64,000 nt of DNA. Source: Sinimarinibacterium arenosum. GTDB taxonomy: Bacteria; Pseudomonadota; Gammaproteobacteria; Nevskiales; Nevskiaceae. The notes under the pieces are model-generated. The model was given only the letters and a program-made list of their open reading frames with translations, made no database searches and was not told where the DNA came from. Of this stretch, positions 7,764-14,968 are shown in pieces. Numbering within the stretch: position 1 is the first letter of the stretch; each line of letters starts with the position of its first letter. Location: assembly GCF_005047655.1 (NCBI RefSeq), contig NZ_SUKF01000009.1:203884-267883 (forward strand), read 5' to 3'. The position numbers and the translations under genes are program-made.

Positions 7764-9607
7764 ACCAGTTTGACCGCTACACCAGCCAGGCGCGCCTGCA
7801 GGTTCGTCTACGCAACGCCCAGCGGCGCTTGCTGGGGAGCCTGTGGACCCCCGCGCTGGCCGCCGCCGCGCCCTTCCTTCCCGCGCCGCTGTACGGGGCG
7901 CTGGGCGCCGGGGCCGGACTGTTTGCCGCGCGGCGCCTCGCAGAGATCCACCAACTCGAACAGCCGCCGCCAGTCCACGAGTCCTACGCCTTCGCGCCGC
8001 GCGTGGTGACCGGCCCCTCCAATGGCATGTACTTCGGGCAGTCGCTGGACTTTCTGTCGTACAAAGCGGGCCTCGAGTCGCTTCGCGCCGAGCACGGCCG
8101 CGTCACCCCCGAGCAACTGCGCGGCTACAACAACGCCACGATCTCCGCCATGAAGCCGATGTTCATCGCGGACGCGGAGTTGGCTGCGCACGTGGCGATC
8201 ATGGGCTCTCCGGGACAAGGCAAGACCGAGCTTCTGCTGGCGCTCTGCGAGCAGCAGGTGAAGCGCGGCGGGGGGATGATCATCTTTGACCCGAAATCGG
8301 ACGAGGAGGTGTTTGCCCGCGTCGCCGAGATCATGCGCGTGTGCTACCGCGAGCACGATCTGCGCTACTTCAATCCGGATCGCCCGCAGCTGTCGCACAC
8401 CTACAACCCGCTGCTGTACGGCGGCACCCGTCACATCGTGTCAACCGGCATGAAGCTGGCCAAGACGCCCTCGGGCGGGGATGACTTTTTCTATCGCATG
8501 ACCCGCCTGGGCATGCTGGCCGCGATCGTCTGCCTGAAGTCACAGCCCAGCCGCACCCCGATCAGCTTTGCCGATCTTGCGCCGCTGTTCTCGGACCTGC
8601 CGACCTTCATCCGCCTGTGGCAGCAGATCCCCGAGGAGAACCGCGAGGCCCGCGAGTTCGTATACCAATTCCTCAGCATGTGGCTGACCGAGGATTCGAA
8701 GGGCAACCTGAAGATCAACCGCACCCGCTACCTGGAAATTCTCGCGGGCCTCAAGCAGATGGTGATGGACTTCTGTCACAGCGAGTATCGCGCGCTGCTG
8801 AATTCCTATAACCCGGACATCAACCTCAAGGATGTCATCGAGAACGGGCAGGTGCTCTACGTCGGCTTCAGCGCGCTGACCGACAAGCAGGGTTCGAATG
8901 TGTTTGGACGCCTGATGCTGGCCGACCTGGCGCGCGCCATCGGTGAGATTTTCACCGAGCGCACTCGCCCGGCCATTCCGCCGCTGGTGTTCATGGACGA
9001 ATACGGATCCAGTGCGGATGAAGCGGACCTTGAACTGTTCCAGATGGGACGCTCCGCGCGCGTACCCATCATCGTTGCGGTGCAGGGTCGAGGCTTTCTG
9101 GACAGCGTCAACCAGCAGTTCATGCCCAAGCTGCTCGACGCCACGGCCAATCACATCTTCATGCGGGTGTCGTCAGAAGAAACACGCTCCACCGCGGCCA
9201 AGCTCGCCGGATCGACGATCACGCGCTTTGCCCAGACCAGCGACAGTCGCAACTTCGGTCGCAGCTACAGCAACTACGAGACCGGCCTTCTGCATGACGA
9301 AAGCCATGGCCGCTCGGTCAGCACCGGCACAAAAGAAACCCGCGAAGACCTGATTCAGCCCGAGGATTTCATGATGGAACGCGGTGACGCGATCATCATC
9401 AACTCAGCAGGCTCGCACAAATTGCGACTGCCCCTGATCCAGATTTCCGGCGTGCCGCACTCGTCTTCCGATGTGTGGCTGCCCCGGTTTGCCCGTCACA
9501 AGGTCAAGGGACTGGACCTGATGTCCTACACGATGGAGCGCGACAGCGCGCTACTGGACAGCCTGCTGAGCGGTCCCTCCGGCATGCCCAGCCCCAAGGA
9601 GGACTGA
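7760..9607 (+). CDS. traD: Type IV coupling protein TraD/VirD4 family
   Basis: 615 residues. The coupling ATPase links the relaxosome to the secretion channel at the inner membrane. An N-terminal hydrophobic stretch (about 32-58) can anchor it. Walker A is GSPGQGKT (149-156), followed by IIFDPKSD, and Walker B is VFMDEYG (about 410-416). A later FAQTSDSRNFGRSYSNYE region and a C-terminal RLPLIQI segment fit TraG/TraD proteins with the TraM-recognition domain. No relaxase gene is present in the window. Start ATG overlaps the previous stop. Confidence 0.88.
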   Translation: MNQFDRYTSQARLQVRLRNAQRRLLGSLWTPALAAAAPFLPAPLYGALGAGAGLFAARRLAEIHQLEQPPPVHESYAFAPRVVTGPSNGMYFGQSLDFLSYKAGLESLRAEHGRVTPEQLRGYNNATISAMKPMFIADAELAAHVAIMGSPGQGKTELLLALCEQQVKRGGGMIIFDPKSDEEVFARVAEIMRVCYREHDLRYFNPDRPQLSHTYNPLLYGGTRHIVSTGMKLAKTPSGGDDFFYRMTRLGMLAAIVCLKSQPSRTPISFADLAPLFSDLPTFIRLWQQIPEENREAREFVYQFLSMWLTEDSKGNLKINRTRYLEILAGLKQMVMDFCHSEYRALLNSYNPDINLKDVIENGQVLYVGFSALTDKQGSNVFGRLMLADLARAIGEIFTERTRPAIPPLVFMDEYGSSADEADLELFQMGRSARVPIIVAVQGRGFLDSVNQQFMPKLLDATANHIFMRVSSEETRSTAAKLAGSTITRFAQTSDSRNFGRSYSNYETGLLHDESHGRSVSTGTKETREDLIQPEDFMMERGDAIIINSAGSHKLRLPLIQISGVPHSSSDVWLPRFARHKVKGLDLMSYTMERDSALLDSLLSGPSGMPSPKED

Positions 9608-9609
9608 TC

Positions 9610-9984
9610 ATGCTTCCGGTCTACATCGAGAACCGTACGTTTCTGGAACGTTTCCGCGATTGGGATCTTGACCCCACTGACGTTTGGCACTGGGCGCTCG
9701 ACACCGCTCAGTATTACCTGAACGCGTTTGGCCCCTGGGGCTACGTGATCGTGTTTGTGTCCGTGGTCATCGCGCTGCTGTCCTTCGACATCACGCACAG
9801 CATGACCAGCCTGGTGCTGGCGGGTGTGATCCGCTCCGTCGGCTCGTTGGTCTTCAAGTCCATCGGCTTGGTCCTGGCCCTGGTGTTCCAGCTCACGCAC
9901 AGCGCGGTGATTGCCCGTGCGCGCGACGCCATTCGCTTCTGGGAGTCCCGACTCCGCAAGAGCGAACCGGCCGAGGACGCCTAG
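9610..9984 (+). CDS. Small inner-membrane protein
   Basis: 124 residues from ATG 9610, two bases after the traD stop region and preceded by AGGAGG. Two long hydrophobic segments (about 42-62 and 68-95) separated by FDITHSMT, then a basic tail. No named family is recognised. Its coupling to traD suggests a membrane partner of the coupling protein; that is inference. Confidence 0.65.
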   Translation: MLPVYIENRTFLERFRDWDLDPTDVWHWALDTAQYYLNAFGPWGYVIVFVSVVIALLSFDITHSMTSLVLAGVIRSVGSLVFKSIGLVLALVFQLTHSAVIARARDAIRFWESRLRKSEPAEDA

Positions 9985-10006
9985 CGCCTCGACCGTTTGC
10001 TCGTGA

Positions 10007-10030
10007 ATGGGCGAACGCTGCGTCTATAGG
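10007..10030 (+). promoter_or_regulatory. Element-type promoter candidate before the T4SS genes
   Basis: ATGGGCG-N11-TATAGG with the GCGTC extension before TATAGG; 20 bp before the start of the 10051 gene, which has its own AGAAGGAG ribosome site. It resembles the class seen at 5298, 20456 and 33551. Confidence 0.45.
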
Positions 10031-10050
10031 AGCAACAGAAGGAGCTCCTG

Positions 10051-10449
10051 ATGCAAAAGATTGCCGCACTGCTGTTCGCGACCGCGCTTTGGCCGGGCCT
10101 GGCCGCCGCCGAGACCATTGCCACGCTGCCGATGAATGGCCCTTATGGCACGGCCTACGCCGGACCTACGGTGCTCGATCAGCGTGACGCCGGATATCAG
10201 ATGGCCCTCGAGCACGCCGCGAATGCGCAACGCGCTTTGCAGCGCGCGCTGGATGAGATGGCGCAGTCCCAAAGCCTCTACGCCTTCCCCGGCTTCCAGT
10301 ATTCGGCGCTCGCGCGAGAGCTGACGCTCGCGCGGGATGCCGTGGCAGTGATGGTGACGCCAGAACAGCGTCGCCTTCGCTACCAAACCCTGACACCCGA
10401 CGGCATGTACATGCGCGTGCCGGGTGCTGTCGCGTCCCCTACCAAGTAA
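10051..10449 (+). CDS. Periplasmic hypothetical protein, first gene of the T4SS block
   Basis: 132 residues with a clear signal peptide (MQKIAALLFATALWPGLAAA, cleavage after AAA). The mature part is helical and rich in Ala, with a probable coiled region around 50-90. No family is recognised. It precedes the pilin by 14 bp, so it could be a pilus-assembly or pilin-chaperone factor, but nothing in the sequence proves that. Confidence 0.6.
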   Translation: MQKIAALLFATALWPGLAAAETIATLPMNGPYGTAYAGPTVLDQRDAGYQMALEHAANAQRALQRALDEMAQSQSLYAFPGFQYSALARELTLARDAVAVMVTPEQRRLRYQTLTPDGMYMRVPGAVASPTK

Positions 10450-10463
10450 CCCGGAGTTAGACC

Positions 10464-10937
10464 ATGCGTACCCAAGTTGATGACCGTAACTCTTCGATGC
10501 CTGAGCGCATCGCCAACGCCATGTATGGCCTGATGGCGTCCCTGACCACTCGCGCGGCGCTGCGGGCCGACGGGGGTCTGGCGCCGATGGATCCCGCCAC
10601 CGAGCAGCAGCTGCAGCGGATGGGCAACTTCCTGGTGGCCGCGCTGGTCCTCACGGTGTTCGCCCTGATGCCGCAGCTGGCGCTCGCCGACGGCGGCGGC
10701 TTCCTTCCCGACAACACCGAGGGATTTCGGACTGACGTCAAAGGCAGCTGGACGCTGATCTCCTATGTCGTGATCTTCCTTGGGCTGGCGGTGCTGGTCA
10801 TCGGCTTGTTCGTGCCGATGGCGTCTTGGCTGAAAGGTGGCGCGATTGCAGCCGTAGGCGTTGGTGCCTTCGGCGAGTCCGTCGTGACGTGGCTGTATGA
10901 GATCGGCGGCAACAGCGCCGGCACCACGGGCGGTTGA
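10464..10937 (+). CDS. traA: TraA/VirB2-like conjugative pilin precursor
   Basis: 157 residues. A long N-terminal leader ends in a hydrophobic segment and LPQLALA, a good signal-peptidase site (about residue 76). The mature 80 residues have two hydrophobic helices (SYVVIFLGLAVLVIGLFV and GGAIAAVGVGAFGESVV), the layout of VirB2/TraA pilins. The location directly before traL supports the call. The leader is unusually long, like that of F pilin (51 residues) but longer. Confidence 0.65.
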   Translation: MRTQVDDRNSSMPERIANAMYGLMASLTTRAALRADGGLAPMDPATEQQLQRMGNFLVAALVLTVFALMPQLALADGGGFLPDNTEGFRTDVKGSWTLISYVVIFLGLAVLVIGLFVPMASWLKGGAIAAVGVGAFGESVVTWLYEIGGNSAGTTGG

Positions 10938-10946
10938 TTCGTCGCC

Positions 10947-11303
10947 ATGGCCGCCCGTCGATGTCCTGTAAACGCCCTCGAGCCGTTCCGGTTCCTGGGC
11001 ATTCAGTACGAGTACCTCGTGCTCTCCGTGATTGTGTTCGTCGCGGCCCACATGGGCTTCCGCGACGTCCTGGGGACCCTGGGGCCGTTTGTGTCGCTGG
11101 CTACTGGCATTGCATTCGGTCAGCTGTTGCAGAAGGCGACGCAGGACCAGCCGGGCGGCTGGCTACAGCATGTGGTCCTGGTCTGGGTGAGCGACCCGAA
11201 ACGGTCGCGTTGGGTGCCCGGACTGGCTCCCATGATGGAACAGGAATTCCAGACGCGGGGCGCGCTGCCCCCGTCTGGAATTCGCAATCACTATGAAGCG
11301 TAG
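10947..11303 (+). CDS. traL: TraL (VirB3-like) T4SS membrane protein
   Basis: 118 residues, with FRFLGIQYEYLVLSVIVFVAAHMGF matching the short TraL membrane hairpin, followed by a second hydrophobic stretch. The order pilin-TraL-TraE-TraK-TraB is the standard F-type order. ATG 10947 is only 9 bp after the pilin stop. Confidence 0.7.
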   Translation: MAARRCPVNALEPFRFLGIQYEYLVLSVIVFVAAHMGFRDVLGTLGPFVSLATGIAFGQLLQKATQDQPGGWLQHVVLVWVSDPKRSRWVPGLAPMMEQEFQTRGALPPSGIRNHYEA

Positions 11304-11309
11304 ATATCG

Positions 11310-11921
11310 ATGAGCGATCTATCCAAACGTGGCGAAGGCTGGACACTCTGGGCGTCCCAGCAGATGGAAATCGAGCGCGAGCGACGTAACAAGATTGTGA
11401 TGGGTGGCGTGGCGCTTTTCATCGGGGTGGTCGCATCCCTGTACATCGGCCACCAGAACAAGCGCATCGACTATCTGACCGCGAATCGCCAGATGTACTG
11501 CGAGAACAGCGGGGTCGGTTTGTACCGGTCCACGGCCAAGCGTCCCCAAGAAATGGTGACGCGCTATGCCCGCGAGTACCTGAACAATCTGAAGCAGTTC
11601 GACCAGCGCAGCGCCAAGATCAACTTCGAGCGCGCGCTGTCCATGATGTCTCCCGATGTGGCGGCGGCGACGCGGCCCACACTCGAGGCGCAGATCGAAA
11701 CCGTGCGCAAGCAGTCGCTCTCGCAATGGATCACGGTCACCACTGAAGACGTCACCGAAGACGCCTCTACCTACACCTATACCGCGACCGCGAAAGTGGG
11801 GGGCCATACGGGCACCACGCCACTGCCGACCGGCGTGGCGAAGGTGACGGTTGTGCTCCGAAAAATCGCGCCGAGCGATTCCCGTCCGGAAGGCCTGATG
11901 GTGGTTGAGAGTCGCGGTTAA
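11310..11921 (+). CDS. traE: TraE (VirB8-like) T4SS protein
   Basis: 203 residues. One transmembrane helix (about 28-46, KIVMGGVALFIGVVASLYIG) follows a cytoplasmic N-terminus. The periplasmic part ends VAKVTVVLRKIAP, as in TraE. Its length fits F TraE (188). It forms part of the inner-membrane base of the channel. It directly follows traL. Confidence 0.75.
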   Translation: MSDLSKRGEGWTLWASQQMEIERERRNKIVMGGVALFIGVVASLYIGHQNKRIDYLTANRQMYCENSGVGLYRSTAKRPQEMVTRYAREYLNNLKQFDQRSAKINFERALSMMSPDVAAATRPTLEAQIETVRKQSLSQWITVTTEDVTEDASTYTYTATAKVGGHTGTTPLPTGVAKVTVVLRKIAPSDSRPEGLMVVESRG

Positions 11922-11925
11922 GTCG

Positions 11926-11937
11926 CGCGTCTATAAC
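11926..11937 (+). promoter_or_regulatory. Possible promoter box before traK
   Basis: GCGCGTCTATAAC five bases after the traE stop and 30 bp before traK ATG. It matches the GCGTCTATA box of the element, but the upstream box is not clear. Confidence 0.3.
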
Positions 11938-11966
11938 GACAAGCTCTGGCGGATTGAACAGACATC

Positions 11967-12761
11967 GTGATCAGCAAACCAATTGTTATGGGCCTCGCAC
12001 TGGCTCTCGCATCCACTACTGTGCATGCCGCTGCGTGTGAACGCGTGCAGCGGCAAGTCGTCTTCGCCGGCACGCCGGTTGACGTCAACGTCGCCCCCAA
12101 CCAGTTCACGGAAGTCGTCTTCCCTGAAACGCTCGCGGCGGTTCTCCCCGAGAAAACGGAGGGGCTGCAGTATCATGAGAACGCATTTCCGGACCGCCTG
12201 TTCTTCACGGTCGAGGACCCGAAGTATCGCGGGATCGTGATCCTTCAGGGGGTCAGCGGGAACACCTACCATCTGCGCCTGCTGGGCGGGAACTGCGCCG
12301 ACCTGACCATTCACGGCAACGCACGCTCAACGTCCGAAGCGTTGGTGGCACCGCCAGCCTCGGCGCAGAAGAAGGGACGCAAGCTGATCGAGTACATGCT
12401 GACCGGTGAAACACCGCCAGCGTACTCGCGCACCCAGCTCACCGACCCGCTCCCAAGCCGCCTGGTGCTGGAACAGGGTTCGGTGAAGTTCTATCTGTCC
12501 GAGATCTACAAGGGTCTCAACTACACCGGTCTGGTGCTGATGGCGGTCAACGAAGGGCGGGTGCCCTACCGGGTGGCCCTGGAGGGCATCGACTTCTCGA
12601 CGCCTGAGTTACGCAACGTGCTGGGCCGCGTCACCGAAATCACCATGTACCCCTACGACTTCCGCCTGGGCCCTGCGCCGGAGTTTGCGGCGGACGCGGC
12701 CCATCCGAGTCACCAGGGGCTGGTCTTCATCGTCTCGGAGACGCGCCGTGGCCTCCGCTAA
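11967..12761 (+). CDS. traK: TraK (VirB9-like/secretin-like) outer-membrane core protein
   Basis: 264 residues with a signal peptide (ISKPIVMGLALALASTTVHAAA). The N-terminal domain has repeated short beta-strands (VVFAGTPVDVNVAPNQFTEV), and the C-terminus has KFYLSEIYKGLNYTGLVLMAVN, a typical TraK segment. It assembles with TraB and TraV in the outer-membrane core. It overlaps traB by 14 bp. Confidence 0.8.
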   Translation: MISKPIVMGLALALASTTVHAAACERVQRQVVFAGTPVDVNVAPNQFTEVVFPETLAAVLPEKTEGLQYHENAFPDRLFFTVEDPKYRGIVILQGVSGNTYHLRLLGGNCADLTIHGNARSTSEALVAPPASAQKKGRKLIEYMLTGETPPAYSRTQLTDPLPSRLVLEQGSVKFYLSEIYKGLNYTGLVLMAVNEGRVPYRVALEGIDFSTPELRNVLGRVTEITMYPYDFRLGPAPEFAADAAHPSHQGLVFIVSETRRGLR

Positions 12762-14190
12762 GGGCACCGCATCGCCGACGGACCTGAGCGCGGCGCCGAC
12801 CGAAGGCGGGAAAGCCCGCTCGCGCCCGCCGGTGCTCGTGGTCGCCGTCCTGGTGCTCGGCGTGGTGGTATTCGCTTGGAAGATCAGCGGCGCTACGCGC
12901 AAAGCTGCTCCTCCAACGCCTGCAGCCACCGAGACCAAGGCGGTCGACAACCAGACCCTGACCCAGAGCGCGATCGATACCCAGCGGCAGGTCGAGATCG
13001 ATGCGATGAAGCAGCGCATCGCCGGACTCGAAGAGCAGCTTCGCAAGCAGCCGGGGGAAATCAAAGCCCACATCGACGACGTCGAAAGCAAGGTGACGCG
13101 AGAAATCCAGGGCATTGTCACCACGCTCGAGGAACGCAGCGAGGCAAACATCCGCGCGCAGAAGCCACCGCTGGGCGGTAGCGCGGCCAGCCCTCGCCTG
13201 GATGGCGGCATCACCAACATCCCTCTGCCTGCGGGCGGCGGGGAGTATGGCGAAGAGACTCCAGAGGACAGTTCGTTCCCGTACCGGCGCCTGGGCGGCG
13301 CTGCTTTGGTCTCTGCAAACAATTCGGTGGCGTCCGCGTTGCAGAACCTGCCGGCAATGCCTGCGCCGGTGACCCCGACCGGCCCTGATGCAAGGCCCGC
13401 AGCCGCGGCCTATTCGCCGGAGTCAGGCACGGATCCCGAAGTGGCTGCCCCCGACAAGCCCGCCCGTGGCCTCAGTGGCACTGACGCCAAGCTCGAGCAT
13501 TCGTTTGTTGTTCCGGCCTACTCGTATGCGGACCTTCGTACGCTGCATGGGGTGACGTGCCCGGTTCGAACAAGCGCTACCGCGTCCCTGGGACTCTCCG
13601 ACAAGCCGGCGCCGATCGTGCTGCCTGTGGTCGGTCCGTTCCGCGGACCGCAAGGCATTGAGATCCAGACGGGGTCCATCCATCTGTTCGGCTTTTGCGA
13701 AGGCATGGACCGCCTGCGGCCCACGGGAATGATCAAAGTCGAAGGACTCTCGATGGTGCGCGCCGATGGCAGCAATTACACCGTCTCGATCAACGGCTAC
13801 GTGATTGACGCTCGCGACAACGACCTCGGTGTGCGCGGCGTCAAGGAATCCGTGAAGGGGCGCCAGCTGGCCGCCGCGATGGCGTCATCAATGATTGCGG
13901 CCGCCGGAGATGTCTTCAATCAGGGCTCGTTCGACACAGTCGAAACCCAAGGCGGCAATCTGCGTCAGGTCCTCAAGGGCGGCAAGTTGGGCAGCGCCAT
14001 CGGCGGCGCGGCAATCGCCGCGCCGGCGCGCGAACTGGCGAACTTCTTCCGTCAGTACGCCAACACGCTGTTCGATGTGATCTCCATCGAAGGCGGCACG
14101 CCGCTCAAGCTCATCCTCGAAGAACCCATCCAGTTGCCGGACGACACTGCCGGCGCCGACGAGATTCCTGATGGCCGACCGTTACTCTAA
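12748..14190 (+). CDS. traB: TraB (VirB10-like) T4SS core protein
   Basis: 480 residues from GTG 12748 (GGAG seven bases upstream), overlapping traK. Order: short cytoplasmic tail, TM helix (about 28-46, PPVLVVAVLVLGVVVFAWKI), a periplasmic coiled coil (about 75-130, QVEIDAMKQRIAGLEEQLRK), a low-complexity linker, and a C-terminal TrbI/VirB10 beta-barrel (from about 260) with LPVVGPFRGPQ and RPTGMIKVEGLSM. This protein spans both membranes. Typical for F-type TraB in length and layout. Confidence 0.85.
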   Translation: MASAKGTASPTDLSAAPTEGGKARSRPPVLVVAVLVLGVVVFAWKISGATRKAAPPTPAATETKAVDNQTLTQSAIDTQRQVEIDAMKQRIAGLEEQLRKQPGEIKAHIDDVESKVTREIQGIVTTLEERSEANIRAQKPPLGGSAASPRLDGGITNIPLPAGGGEYGEETPEDSSFPYRRLGGAALVSANNSVASALQNLPAMPAPVTPTGPDARPAAAAYSPESGTDPEVAAPDKPARGLSGTDAKLEHSFVVPAYSYADLRTLHGVTCPVRTSATASLGLSDKPAPIVLPVVGPFRGPQGIEIQTGSIHLFGFCEGMDRLRPTGMIKVEGLSMVRADGSNYTVSINGYVIDARDNDLGVRGVKESVKGRQLAAAMASSMIAAAGDVFNQGSFDTVETQGGNLRQVLKGGKLGSAIGGAAIAAPARELANFFRQYANTLFDVISIEGGTPLKLILEEPIQLPDDTAGADEIPDGRPLL

Positions 14191-14509
14191 ATTCACCAAG
14201 ATCCTTGCGGTGTCCCTCGCGGCACTGGCGCTCTCCGGCTGTGCGGCCCGCAAGGGCCCGGTGCGTTCGATCGATGAGATCTACGACGAAGTGCATCGCA
14301 AAGGGGGGCAGGACGCCGTCTCGATGCTGCGCGCTGGAATGCGTGAACGCATGGTCTACGGCGTGGCTGATCCCTACGTTCCGCTGCGCACTCCAGACGA
14401 AGTGGTCCCGATCTGGGTGCCTCCCTACGAGGAGCCGCGCACCGGTCGCCGAATCGACGGTCATTGGGAACACACCGTGACCCGGAGAGGCGAATGGTTT
14501 ACCGAGTGA
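14171..14509 (+). CDS. traV: TraV-like lipoprotein (VirB7-like)
   Basis: 112 residues with a lipobox (LALSGC, Cys at about 23). The segment VVPIWVPPYEE near the C-terminus matches the conserved LWIAPYID region of F TraV, but the protein is shorter than F TraV (171). It overlaps traB by 20 bp. TraV anchors the core complex in the outer membrane. The alternative is an unrelated lipoprotein in the same slot. Confidence 0.6.
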   Translation: MADRYSKFTKILAVSLAALALSGCAARKGPVRSIDEIYDEVHRKGGQDAVSMLRAGMRERMVYGVADPYVPLRTPDEVVPIWVPPYEEPRTGRRIDGHWEHTVTRRGEWFTE

Positions 14510-14967
14510 TCGCTCTCGCCGGCACGCTGGCGGTGTCCGCCTGCGCCCACGACCGTTGGCTCCCCGACCATGCGGCGACGTACGACCGTGCCAGCATGCG
14601 TGCCGAGGCCATGGCGTATTACACGGGTCGCGCGATCGATGACAGTCAGCTCTACCAGCTGCCGCTGATTGCGGCGGCTACGCGATCCAATTTCGCAACG
14701 CCTCACGCGGCCCCGCTGTATCTGCATGAGCCCTTGGCCATGATCATGGTCCGCGGGACGCGCCTTGGCGACGCCGTCACGCTGTGGGGGCGCGCCTGGG
14801 GCTACTCCCCGTTGTTTGCCGACAGTGCCGCGCGCGACATTCGCCTGCAGGACACCTGGAACGGTACAGGGAGTGCCGCTGACCTTTCGGATTGGCTGCA
14901 TGCCCAAACGGGGCAGCGCGTCACCATTTTCCCGGAATCCCGGCTACTCATGGTTTCGGAGGGATGA
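14494..14967 (+). CDS. DotD/secretin-N0-like lipoprotein
   Basis: 157 residues from ATG 14494 (GGAGAGGCGAATG). Signal with lipobox VSAC (Cys at about 18). The C-terminal 80 residues have the N0 pattern: RLGDAVTLWGRAWGYSP, then IRLQDTW, LSDWLHAQTG and VTIFPESRLLMV. This fold occurs in DotD and in secretin N-termini. DotD belongs to I-type systems, so its presence in an F-type operon is noteworthy. Fold assignment is from pattern only. Confidence 0.55.
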   Translation: MVYRVIALAGTLAVSACAHDRWLPDHAATYDRASMRAEAMAYYTGRAIDDSQLYQLPLIAAATRSNFATPHAAPLYLHEPLAMIMVRGTRLGDAVTLWGRAWGYSPLFADSAARDIRLQDTWNGTGSAADLSDWLHAQTGQRVTIFPESRLLMVSEG

Positions 14968-14968
14968 C

